Source of the DNA: Roseivirga sp.
GTDB lineage: Bacteria > Bacteroidota > Bacteroidia > Cytophagales > Cyclobacteriaceae
Length of the DNA stretch: 64,000 nucleotides
Reading direction: 5' to 3'
Assembly: GCA_021404565.1 (NCBI GenBank)
Contig: JAAWWF010000019.1
Coordinates: 1-64,000, forward strand
The stretch's first letter is position 1, and every line of letters starts with the position of its first letter. Made by a program: the position numbers and the translations under genes. A model generated the notes under the pieces. It was not told the DNA's origin. It did no database searches and worked only from the letters and a program-made list of their open reading frames with translations. Below, one piece after another: positions 16,105-24,092 of this stretch.

Positions 16105-17430
16105 CTAATCTAACTCTTCTAACGGGCAAATGCCGGCAGAATTCTGAATGTATATGATATATTGGAAGTAATCTGTTGTACTCTGGTCTTTTTCCAATTT
16201 CCATTTTTTTCCTCCCCGACTGAATGCCGCCAGATAGTCTGAGCTTTTAAACGGGCTTCCCTCCTTATTGAGGTCAATAAGAATAACATCCGTTTTAACA
16301 ATTCTCTTTAATATGCCGATGCCCTTCGCTCGTTCAAAAAAAGAATCTCCATCCCATGATCTTGAATGCTTAAAACCATTATAGGCCATGCCTGTAAACC
16401 GGAGGTCCTTGATCATTATTTCTGGAGCTTTCGTGAATTTCTTTTCTTTCAGTACGCTTGATTTGGCAAGCAGGCCCTGAATAGACACCATAGACAAGTC
16501 TTTATCGAGGCTGTTTTGCAGTTTAAAGGCAACACTTTCTCTCCCATTGATTTTGCCCTGCTGTATATGGAAGTAGCCAAAGTTGGCATATATCTTTTCT
16601 CCCTTTCTCATGAGGGGGATGGCCTGCTTCTGAAAATTCTCGAAGATCACAGTCTCGCGACTTTCTCTGTCAACAGTCTCAATTAGGCTTTTTGCCAACT
16701 CCCAATTCTGGCCGAAAACGTGAGATGCTTCATTTGCATTCTCTTTTATATAGTCAAAAAGCCTGTCGAAGTAAGATGCTGCAGGATCTGGGAAATAATC
16801 ACTCCAGGGCTTACCTGATTCGAGAATGGGTTTACCACTCCATATAGCGGGTTGTTCTGGGTAGTACAGGTGGGAGAAATGGCTCAGGCTGTCGATGGTA
16901 CTGATTCCTGTCTTGTTTTTGGGTAGAAAACTGGCCAGATGCGCCAGGGTGAGATTGGCTGAGATTGGGAAATCGGTACCTAAAACCCGGATTCTCCTGG
17001 TTTCCGGAGTCTGGAGGTTGAGCTGCCTGATTTTTTGCCATTTTTCCATCCATTCTATTCCGGCATCCTGAGGAACACGTTTTTCATAAAACTTCGTGAG
17101 GGTTTTGAGCAGATTTTCGTCTCCGGTGATCAGGTATTGATTAAGAAAGAAAGCCATTGAGGGATCAACCTCTGGGGCATAGTATTTTAAGCCGGCTTGC
17201 TGATGTAGTGACTTAAGTAATATGAAATCTACTTCCTGTGGAGTGACACCACCATGAATAAAGCCAAAGAAATATAAGTCGTGGTTCAGGAAGCTGGTTT
17301 GATGATGGATTTCGTTGACGGCTGCCAGGTTAATTTCCTGTTGGTGCTTTTTAAGATATTCGCGAATGACTCGTTTTTGAGCATAGGTGTGCAAACATGA
17401 CATAGCTGTCATGAGTACAAAAAGTATCAC
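16105..17430 (-). CDS. Uncharacterised exported protein, possibly erythromycin-esterase/ChaN-like
   Basis: 441 residues with a signal peptide ending near HTYAQ (about residue 18) and a GTG start; upstream in-frame codons offer nothing better before a stop. The early segment DLYFFGFIHGGVTPQEVDF and YYAPEVDPSMAFFLNQYL, and the later IYANFGYFHIQQG, recall the spaced Glu/His motifs of the EreA/ChaN/TraB-type hydrolase superfamily. I cannot confirm that without a profile search. It is monocistronic on the minus strand. Function unknown. Confidence 0.65.
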   Translation of the reverse strand: MILFVLMTAMSCLHTYAQKRVIREYLKKHQQEINLAAVNEIHHQTSFLNHDLYFFGFIHGGVTPQEVDFILLKSLHQQAGLKYYAPEVDPSMAFFLNQYLITGDENLLKTLTKFYEKRVPQDAGIEWMEKWQKIRQLNLQTPETRRIRVLGTDFPISANLTLAHLASFLPKNKTGISTIDSLSHFSHLYYPEQPAIWSGKPILESGKPWSDYFPDPAASYFDRLFDYIKENANEASHVFGQNWELAKSLIETVDRESRETVIFENFQKQAIPLMRKGEKIYANFGYFHIQQGKINGRESVAFKLQNSLDKDLSMVSIQGLLAKSSVLKEKKFTKAPEIMIKDLRFTGMAYNGFKHSRSWDGDSFFERAKGIGILKRIVKTDVILIDLNKEGSPFKSSDYLAAFSRGGKKWKLEKDQSTTDYFQYIIYIQNSAGICPLEELD

Positions 17431-17492
17431 TTTCTGTATGATAGTTGAAAAGACTTAAGAATGGAGTGTGAAAGAAATGAGAGAGGGGAGGG

Positions 17493-17525
17493 AGGTAAGA
17501 GCAATGTTGCTCACTGCTCTTACCT
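17493..17525 (-). terminator. Hairpin downstream of the sigma/barrel operon
   Basis: AGGTAAGAGCA (17493-17503) pairs with TGCTCTTACCT (17515-17525). A competing shorter stem GAGCAA-TG-TTGCTC (17499-17512) uses part of the same bases. It lies 10 bases past the last stop codon of the minus-strand operon. There is no good U-run on the minus strand, so termination may be inefficient. Confidence 0.45.
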
Positions 17526-17535
17526 TTGGTAATCT

Positions 17536-18483
17536 TTAGAAAATAACTCCGATTGAGACAGGGTTGAGCTTAGGCCCCCGGTTATCCTCAAACAGGTTGT
17601 TCAGGTCATAATTGACGAACATATCAAAGCTGTTGATGCCGATTTGCAAACGTGCCCCATAGCGAAGGTCTGTCAGGAAGAAACTTCCTTTTTCTTTGTC
17701 TTTATCGCGGTCTCCGTCACGTTTAAAAATGTATTTGGCTTTCTGGCCAATGCGGTAACCTACATAACCTCCAAGGCCTATTCTGAAGCCCCTGCGTCTG
17801 CTAAAGGCTATTCTTACGTCATCTTCTTCGTACATACGTACTACGCGTTTTCCTTTACCGAAGTCAAACATGGGTACAGCCGTGAAGTTGAGATATGTGA
17901 CTTTGAGCTTACTCTTGATGGCGCTGCTGATCGTGTTGTCTTCAAAGAAATTGAGTTCTCCACCACTGGGATCCAGGCGCGTGGCAGCGTTTTCAAACTT
18001 GAAGTTGTACCAGCTGATACCTCCGCCCCATTCCATATAGAGCGGACCACTTACATAGGAGGTGTGATTCCAGTTGAGTCCCCAGAATACTGATCCGATT
18101 GGTTTTACCTGAAACAGGTCGCTACTGGATGGAAAATCACCATCGTTGAGGAAGTTGTTGAAACCAAACTCCAGGTTGATGCCTTTGAGGGTTCCATGAT
18201 CGTGTTGTTCGTAGTACTCGATATTCCGTGATCTGCGTCTTCTGCTTCTCCAATCTCTGTCCCAATCGTCTTCAATCTCCAGGTCTAAGCCCAGAAAACC
18301 TATGCGAAGATAAAAGTCATTGTCGCTGATGTAGATGCTGTTGCCTCCTGGTTTTGGAATGCTGACCACGGTATCGATCTTATCGAAATCATATGATCGT
18401 CCCCAGTACCACTGGCCCTGGAGGCTATCGGTGAATAGCAGTGTAAGTGCTATGACTAAAGCGTATTTGTAAAGTTTTTTCAT
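17536..18483 (-). CDS. Outer-membrane beta-barrel protein (paralogue 1)
   Basis: 315 residues: a signal peptide ending near DSLQGQ (about residue 24), then alternating strands consistent with a small outer-membrane barrel, ending NPVSIGVIF with the terminal Phe typical of barrel proteins. It is clearly homologous to the next upstream gene. Both share a GPLYM(D/E)WG block, GFRxGxGxYxGYRIG and FDxFxNYDLxxxF near the C-terminus. Last gene of an operon headed by an ECF sigma factor and an anti-sigma-like protein. The Arg/Asp-rich linker after strand 1 (DWDRDWRSRRRRSRN) is unusual. Function unknown. Confidence 0.75.
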   Translation of the reverse strand: MKKLYKYALVIALTLLFTDSLQGQWYWGRSYDFDKIDTVVSIPKPGGNSIYISDNDFYLRIGFLGLDLEIEDDWDRDWRSRRRRSRNIEYYEQHDHGTLKGINLEFGFNNFLNDGDFPSSSDLFQVKPIGSVFWGLNWNHTSYVSGPLYMEWGGGISWYNFKFENAATRLDPSGGELNFFEDNTISSAIKSKLKVTYLNFTAVPMFDFGKGKRVVRMYEEDDVRIAFSRRRGFRIGLGGYVGYRIGQKAKYIFKRDGDRDKDKEKGSFFLTDLRYGARLQIGINSFDMFVNYDLNNLFEDNRGPKLNPVSIGVIF

Positions 18484-18515
18484 CTGACTGTTGTTGATAT
18501 TTTGATATTAAATTT

Positions 18516-19427
18516 CTAGAAGATTACCCCAAAAGTGACCGGTGTTAATCTGGGTGCATTTACATCTTCATCGAAGAATTCTGTTAGGTCGTAATTGAAG
18601 AAGAGATCGAAGAAATCCCATCCTACCTGGGCCCTGAAGCCATATTTGAACGGATTGATGTGGAAGCTGTCTTTGATTTTGTCCTTCTGCTTGTCACCGT
18701 TGATATCGTCAAACTTCATTTTGGTATGACTGCCGATACGATAGCCGCCATATACTCCAAAACCGACTCTGAATCCATTGCCGCGGCCCAATGTGAGGGT
18801 GGGTACAAAGTGAGCGGTGAGGTAGGTGACGTTGATTTTGCTCTTTCTGCCACTTATATCGGCAACTTCTGAGAATATAATGGCTGCGGGATCGCCTACA
18901 GCTTCTCTTTGTACGCTCACTCTGGTGTTTTCAAAGCTGAAATCCTGCAGACTGACACCTACTCCCCAGTCCATATATAAGGGGCCCAGAAGCTTCGAAA
19001 TATTATCGAAATTCACAGCTGCATACCAGGAGTTGATAGGACTCAGGCTGTAGAGCTCATCGCTATTGGGCAGATCTCCATCTTGTAGCCAGTTGTTAAG
19101 GCCTACGTATACATTCACAAAATTGTCAGTGCCTCTTCTAGGATAATACCTGTCGAGTGCCCAGCTTCTGTTCCAGACGTTGTTCCTGCGTGTTATGCGC
19201 TTTCCTCTTCTGTTCAGAGGGATATTGCGAAGTCTGTTGTTATTTCTTATGACAATGCGATCTCCGTTAAAATCGGAGAAATTATAATTAAGGGTCTTTA
19301 GTTTTGACATAGCATCGTCCACAATCCGGTCGATGTTGAAGTCTCTAAATCTTTCGTTTTGGGCGTTTAATCCCATGGTACTCAGTGTGACCGCCAAGAG
19401 TACCAGCGTAATTCTCATTCTAGACAT
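18516..19427 (-). CDS. Outer-membrane beta-barrel protein (paralogue 2)
   Basis: 303 residues with a signal peptide ending near MGLNAQ, a basic Asn/Arg-rich region (about 60-90, including RRGKRITRRNNVWNR) and a barrel-like remainder ending TPVTFGVIF. It shares barrel blocks with the following gene (17536-18483), so the two arose by tandem duplication. The gap to that gene is 32 bases and to the upstream anti-sigma-like gene 20 bases. Likely a conserved product of the sigma factor operon, perhaps its envelope sensor or target. No named family recognised. Confidence 0.75.
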   Translation of the reverse strand: MSRMRITLVLLAVTLSTMGLNAQNERFRDFNIDRIVDDAMSKLKTLNYNFSDFNGDRIVIRNNNRLRNIPLNRRGKRITRRNNVWNRSWALDRYYPRRGTDNFVNVYVGLNNWLQDGDLPNSDELYSLSPINSWYAAVNFDNISKLLGPLYMDWGVGVSLQDFSFENTRVSVQREAVGDPAAIIFSEVADISGRKSKINVTYLTAHFVPTLTLGRGNGFRVGFGVYGGYRIGSHTKMKFDDINGDKQKDKIKDSFHINPFKYGFRAQVGWDFFDLFFNYDLTEFFDEDVNAPRLTPVTFGVIF

Positions 19428-19447
19428 GTGATATTTATTTTGAGTTT

Positions 19448-20248
19448 TTAATCTTTATTGGGTTGTTCTTCAGAGTCATCTTCTACACCTTCCTCTGATT
19501 TGCTGCCGTATTTGAGGTCGTCATTGACGAAGTTGTTTTTGGCATTTCTCAGTTCTGAGAGGCTCAATTTGCTTGAGTTTACCTCTTTAGCAATACTAAT
19601 GATGCCGCTGAGTACTCGAAATTTCTTCTTCTTTGGGATGGGCCTCAGGTCTTCGCTATACGGAATGTAATAATCTGTAAGCTGAAGAGGCATGATCATG
19701 TCGAAGTTAAATTCACGGGCCATGCTATTGATGGAAAGATGATCTTCCAGCTTGATCGGACTGATGACTAATAATTCTCTTCTGTTAATGGTTTCGTTTA
19801 TATCATTGACAGTACTATTGTCTTCATTTGCCGTTTTTGTAATTACAGGTGAATCCTTTTTTTCATTTTTGTCAGCCGAAGCCATTAGTTGGGTCAGTGC
19901 TGGTTCTGTTATATCGTTTTTAATGATCTGGAGCTCCTTGGGCTCAGTATCGTTATCGGTTACGAGAGTTTCGTTGGGCTGCTCGTTGTCTTTGATTAAT
20001 TCAGGCTGTTTTTCAGTAGAGGCCAGTGTCTGACCGGGGGTGGACGTAGTTTCGTCTCCGCTAAGCATAATCCAGCCGAGGGTGCATATCAATAGCAGAC
20101 TTGCCGCTATGCTTATCCAGAAGTACACTCCTTTTTTCTTCTCTCCGGGAAGGTTTTGCTCAATAGATGCCCATGCCGATGGCGGGGGAGTGAGCTTTTG
20201 ATGGCCCAGTTTCTGGCGAAACAGGTCATCGATTTTATTATCCTTCAT
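19448..20248 (-). CDS. Anti-sigma-like single-pass membrane protein
   Basis: 266 residues. The cytoplasmic N-terminus DDLFRQKLGHQKLTPPPSAW is the pattern seen in Bacteroidota anti-sigma-like proteins encoded with ECF factors. One TM helix lies at about 42-62 (FWISIAASLLLICTLGWIML), followed by an acidic, low-complexity periplasmic linker and a more ordered C-terminal part (about 160-240). It overlaps the sigma gene by 11 bases, so the two are translationally coupled. Predicted to hold the sigma factor at the membrane; the periplasmic signal is unknown. No zinc-binding ZAS motif (HxxxCxxC) is present. Confidence 0.75.
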   Translation of the reverse strand: MKDNKIDDLFRQKLGHQKLTPPPSAWASIEQNLPGEKKKGVYFWISIAASLLLICTLGWIMLSGDETTSTPGQTLASTEKQPELIKDNEQPNETLVTDNDTEPKELQIIKNDITEPALTQLMASADKNEKKDSPVITKTANEDNSTVNDINETINRRELLVISPIKLEDHLSINSMAREFNFDMIMPLQLTDYYIPYSEDLRPIPKKKKFRVLSGIISIAKEVNSSKLSLSELRNAKNNFVNDDLKYGSKSEEGVEDDSEEQPNKD

Positions 20249-20819
20249 TACTCATCAATTTATCATTCATACTCTGCTCAGCGTTCAGTAAGAGTTTTTG
20301 TAAGTGAACTCTTGCTCTGCTCAATTGGGACTTAGAAGTATTCTCACTTATTCCCAACTTCTCTGCTATTTCCTTGTGAGAAAAGCCTTCTATGGCGTAG
20401 AGATTGAAGACTGTTTTATATCCCATTGGTAACCGGTCAATGAGTTTTTCAAGGTCTTCTACTTCCAACTGATCGCTTAACTTATTCAAGTCAGGTTCTC
20501 TGCTGGCTTTTTCAATCTCTACTTCCAAATACATGCTTTTGTTTCTTCGGATAAACGTGAGTGCTTCATTGACCATAATTCTACGGACCCAGCCTTCGAA
20601 ACTGCCTTGTCCTTTGAATTGATTTAGTTTTTGAAACACCTTCGTAAACCCGCAAACCAAAATGTCTTCGGCTTCCTGTAGCTGCATAACATACCTGCGA
20701 CAGACAGAATACATCAGTGGAGCGTATTTTTCGTACAGCTCGTACTGGGCTTTTCTATCTCCCTTCCTGCAAGCATCAATGAGCTTCTCTTCAGTTTTTG
20801 ACCTTTTGATTTGAAGCAT
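20238..20819 (-). CDS. ECF-type RNA polymerase sigma factor
   Basis: 193 residues. Region 2 (about 23-90) has the motif QEAEDILVCGFTKVFQKL and FEGWVRRIMVNEALTFIRR. Region 4 (about 128-180) has the helix-turn-helix FSHKEIAEKLGISENTSKSQLSRARVHL. Between them lies the usual acidic linker. It belongs to the SigW/RpoE-like ECF group. The gene leads an operon with an overlapping anti-sigma-like gene and two barrel genes, so it probably controls these and other envelope genes. Its own target promoter motif cannot be derived from this window. Confidence 0.92.
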   Translation of the reverse strand: MLQIKRSKTEEKLIDACRKGDRKAQYELYEKYAPLMYSVCRRYVMQLQEAEDILVCGFTKVFQKLNQFKGQGSFEGWVRRIMVNEALTFIRRNKSMYLEVEIEKASREPDLNKLSDQLEVEDLEKLIDRLPMGYKTVFNLYAIEGFSHKEIAEKLGISENTSKSQLSRARVHLQKLLLNAEQSMNDKLMSNEG

Positions 20820-20945
20820 GGTTTGGTCGATTCACAAGGTAGATGTATGAATAATTAAATTGGTTGCGCGTTAATGAAATATTTTTTCAATGAAGGTTGC
20901 ATGAGATCGGCTTAATTATCCAAAGTTCTTGTTTTTCAGGTAATT

Positions 20946-20971
20946 AAAAAAGGAGCACAGCTGGTGCTCCT
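20946..20971 (-). terminator. Rho-independent terminator for the PadR/PspC operon
   Basis: AGGAGCAC (20951-20958), five bases, GTGCTCCT (20964-20971). On the minus strand the stem is followed by a run of five T (20946-20950). It lies about 60 bases after the PspC-domain gene's stop codon. Confidence 0.85.
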
Positions 20972-21031
20972 CTTAAAAAGATTAACGGTTTGGACAAGAA
21001 TTGGTATGGCTAAAGCAGGTACCATCCTGCT

Positions 21032-23482
21032 TTAATAAACACCTACCACCGCAGATCTGCTTTTATTTACAATATCTAATTCGGGACTGCCGGTATAGCG
21101 TACCGATGAAAACCCCCGGGCGTCCACTCTCAGGTATTCATCAACTTTAAGTCTGGCCCGGGCATCTGAGTAAGTGTTGACCTCAGCGGTTTGAATGCTG
21201 CCATCGGTACAGTAAAGCTTCGCATCATTTCTTAAATCAGCGGTAAGTTTATCCACATCTCCTACAATGGTCAGTCTGCCTTTCTCTTCAACAGATATAT
21301 CCATAGAAGCCACGCGTCCATCAAATTCAACTCGCGCATCATCCTGAATGGATAGTTTAAGGCGGTTTTCGTTAAGGCCAGCGATGCGTGCATTTACTTC
21401 ATCTCTTACAAGCAATCTCTCAAGGGTTGGTATGGTGATTGATATTTCAATGTCGTCTGTTTCGCTTTCGTCAAGGTTGTCTGCCTCGAATATATAAGTG
21501 CCGGCCTGATCATAAGCCACCACCCTGTCAATAAGGTCTTTGTCCCCTTTTACAGTCACTTCTTGTGTGGTGCCGTATTGAATAGATACCTGGAATGCTT
21601 CCTTAAGCTCTATGGAGCTTATTTCTGGCAAGTCAATTGTTCGTTCAGAGCTATTGCTACGGCTAGCAGAGCTGCTGGAACTACTTGATCTGCTGCTGCA
21701 GGTCATGCACTCAAGACTTCCATTCTGGAAAACCCAGGTGTTTCTGTAGATTTCAGACCAACGATAACCCCGGTTGAAGTAGCCGAGCAATTCGTCCATT
21801 CCACGTTTTACTCTAAAGGGTTGACCTTCGGGAATGTAGAGGGTCATCTCCAGCTCCTGAGCACGGTACTTACCATCGCGTTCGAAGTGATAAAAGTCTT
21901 CAAAAGTGATGACTGAGTCTCGTACAGAATAATCGTATTCGATCATTTTGGCATTTTCCTCGGCATCGTAAACATTTCGACCTCTTGATCTCACACGGCT
22001 GTCTAAAGTCAGTGTGCTGTCTTTACTAGCCCGAATGTCGAGATCAATGATGAAAAGATCGTTGTTTCTACGGTAGTCGTAAACAGGGTCTATATCCAGT
22101 ATCAGTGTGTTGCCAGTGGCATCAATGGTTTCGCTATAGGTGATTGATCCTTCATCCCTGAAATCACGCACCACATTGGGTACGGTAGCCGCCATGACCA
22201 GAATGGCGATTAACCAAACTCCCAATACGCTCCAGCCTACAGAACTGCTCATGACTTTGCGCTTGGCTATGATGGTAATACCTGCTATGAAAACATAGAA
22301 GAACGGAACGAACATTACAATGATAAAGGCTATCAAACCTACCAATGGCACGGTTGCCTCCAGAATGTCATAGGGGATGAAGGTGAGGTCATCATTTATA
22401 TAGTAGTAATCACCATTGTATAAGCCTAAAAGCACTCCTGCCGTCACCAGCATGGAAAACATCAGGGCCAGGCCTACTACAGAAACAATGAATCCTGTGA
22501 ATACTCTGATCACAGCCACAATGAACAACATTAATGGAGCTAGTGCTTTTGACAGGCTCGAGAATATCTTACCGATCAGTCTGAATGGGAAAAGCAGTAT
22601 TTTGGTAAAGGCACCTTCGTCTTTAGGACCGAAATCTTCTTCACTTTTTTGTTTTTTGATGTTCTCGTCAATGTTCGAAAGGGTTACTTTTTCGCCTTTC
22701 ATCTGCATTTTGTCCGTAATAGAATTAGCCTCCGGGGTAATGGCCCAGAGGATTAAGTATGCGATCAGCCCGGTGCCTCCGCCAATGAGCAGCAGTATGA
22801 AGATGATCCGGACAATGATGGTGTCTATCTTCAGAAAGGTGGCCAGCCCGGAGCAAACTCCGCCCAGCACCCGGTCGCCAGGGTCTCGGTAGAGCTTTTT
22901 AATAGAACTGTTTTCCTCCAGGTTATTGCTGCCTGGTACTACTACCCAAAGGATAAAGTAGGCAAGAAGAGAAATACCCCCTGCCGGCAGAAATAAGATA
23001 AAGGCGATGCGAACCCATATGGAATCGATATTGAAGTAATGGGCGATACCGGAAGCTACGCCACCCAATGTTTGATTTTTAAGGTCGCGTTGTAAGGTTC
23101 TGGAGCGAGTGCTTTGACTTTGCCCGCTGTTGGCCTGGTTATGAGTGCTGCCTTGTGTTTTTTCTTCGGTACTCTCAGCTTTTGGTTCTGAGGTAGCGGC
23201 AAAATCAGTTTCATCTTCAATGGCCTCAAAATCCGTTGTGTTTCCCATGGTTTTCATGAGGTCACTTACATCTTGGGCAGATACGACTTGTTGTCCATCC
23301 GAGAGTCTTTCCAGAAATATTTCGGCAATTCTTCCTTCGATATCGGCTATGATTTCTTCACTTTCTTCGTAGCTGGAGAAGTATGTATTAATTGATTCGA
23401 GATAGTTTTTGAGGGTTTCGTACCCATCCTCCTCGATATGGAATATGATGCCGCTTATGTTGATACTTATATTCTTTTTCAT
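21032..23482 (-). CDS. Double-PspC membrane protein with adhesin-like C-terminal domain
   Basis: 816 residues. The order is an N-terminal cytoplasmic segment (1-85), an acidic Ser/Gln linker, and two consecutive PspC domains (about 128-184 and 197-251, each with LGGVxSGxA and a double hydrophobic helix). A further membrane region with about four TM helices follows (about 320-470), then a Ser-rich stretch and a C-terminal beta-helical DUF2807 head-GIN domain (about 620-816). PspC proteins sense or signal membrane stress. The start is set at the ATG 7 bases after the padR stop, giving MKKNISINISG; the longer frame overlaps padR. Likely controlled by PadR. Role inferred. Confidence 0.85.
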   Translation of the reverse strand: MKKNISINISGIIFHIEEDGYETLKNYLESINTYFSSYEESEEIIADIEGRIAEIFLERLSDGQQVVSAQDVSDLMKTMGNTTDFEAIEDETDFAATSEPKAESTEEKTQGSTHNQANSGQSQSTRSRTLQRDLKNQTLGGVASGIAHYFNIDSIWVRIAFILFLPAGGISLLAYFILWVVVPGSNNLEENSSIKKLYRDPGDRVLGGVCSGLATFLKIDTIIVRIIFILLLIGGGTGLIAYLILWAITPEANSITDKMQMKGEKVTLSNIDENIKKQKSEEDFGPKDEGAFTKILLFPFRLIGKIFSSLSKALAPLMLFIVAVIRVFTGFIVSVVGLALMFSMLVTAGVLLGLYNGDYYYINDDLTFIPYDILEATVPLVGLIAFIIVMFVPFFYVFIAGITIIAKRKVMSSSVGWSVLGVWLIAILVMAATVPNVVRDFRDEGSITYSETIDATGNTLILDIDPVYDYRRNNDLFIIDLDIRASKDSTLTLDSRVRSRGRNVYDAEENAKMIEYDYSVRDSVITFEDFYHFERDGKYRAQELEMTLYIPEGQPFRVKRGMDELLGYFNRGYRWSEIYRNTWVFQNGSLECMTCSSRSSSSSSSASRSNSSERTIDLPEISSIELKEAFQVSIQYGTTQEVTVKGDKDLIDRVVAYDQAGTYIFEADNLDESETDDIEISITIPTLERLLVRDEVNARIAGLNENRLKLSIQDDARVEFDGRVASMDISVEEKGRLTIVGDVDKLTADLRNDAKLYCTDGSIQTAEVNTYSDARARLKVDEYLRVDARGFSSVRYTGSPELDIVNKSRSAVVGVY

Positions 23483-23489
23483 GACAGCA

Positions 23490-23828
23490 CTATTTAGAAT
23501 TATTGTTAGAGATGATTTGAGAGGTGGAAGCAACCAGTTCATGCCAGGTGACTTCCAGGCTGGCAAGGAATTCTCTTCCCTTGTCGGTAATTGTATAGTA
23601 CTTGCGTGGTGGTCCGGAGTTAGATTCCACCCACTTATACTCAGCCAGACCGGCTTTTCTTAATCGGGTGAGCAATGGATAGAGTGTACCCTCTACTACC
23701 ATGATTTTTGCGGAGGTGAGTTCAGCCAGCATATCTGATGCGTAAACTTCGCCCCGGGAAATGATGTGCAGAATACCGAATTCGAGTATCCCTTTGCGCA
23801 TTTGGACCTGGGTGTTTTCTAAATTCAT
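23490..23828 (-). CDS. PadR-family transcriptional regulator
   Basis: 112 residues, the short one-domain PadR type. A winged helix-turn-helix is visible: KGILEFGILHIISRGEVYASDML, then VVEGTLYPLLTRLRKAGLAEY and a wing GPPRKYYTITDKGREFL, with a short C-terminal dimerisation helix. In Bacteroidota such genes often precede PspC/DUF2807 genes, as here (7-base gap). It probably represses its own operon. Two inverted repeats lie upstream (23861-23903). Confidence 0.9.
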   Translation of the reverse strand: MNLENTQVQMRKGILEFGILHIISRGEVYASDMLAELTSAKIMVVEGTLYPLLTRLRKAGLAEYKWVESNSGPPRKYYTITDKGREFLASLEVTWHELVASTSQIISNNNSK

Positions 23829-23860
23829 CTCATGTCAATTTTAAGATGTTGACCTTTTGT

Positions 23861-23903
23861 GTATGCAAGTATACGAAAGAAGGTACTGTGTGTTGCATAG
23901 TAC
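23861..23903 (-). promoter_or_regulatory. Promoter region and possible PadR operators
   Basis: Two inverted repeats: GTAT-N6-ATAC (23861-23874) and GTACT-N11-AGTAC (23883-23903). The first overlaps TATACTTG on the minus strand (23866-23873), one base off the TAnnTTTG -7 element. Layout suits autorepression, but the PadR consensus cannot be proven from one site. Confidence 0.4.
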
Positions 23904-23981
23904 TAAGTAAAAAAAAATACCTTGTATTGTTTTTTGCTTAAAAATCATCCGATATTTTAAATAACCGAGCAGGGTTTTCGT

Positions 23982-23989
23982 TACTTTTG
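23982..23989 (+). promoter_or_regulatory. Putative -7 promoter element of porVU
   Basis: TACTTTTG fits TAnnTTTG exactly. It lies 103 bases before the porV start, with only a weak T-rich sequence in the -33 position. Confidence 0.4.
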
Positions 23990-24092
23990 GGGTATTAAAA
24001 TGAGTCTGGTGGGCTGTCTAATGTCATATGGATAGCTTATTTCGTAATTAAGGGTAGTTAACTTTAAGGAGTAGAATGTCTCCGGATAAATT

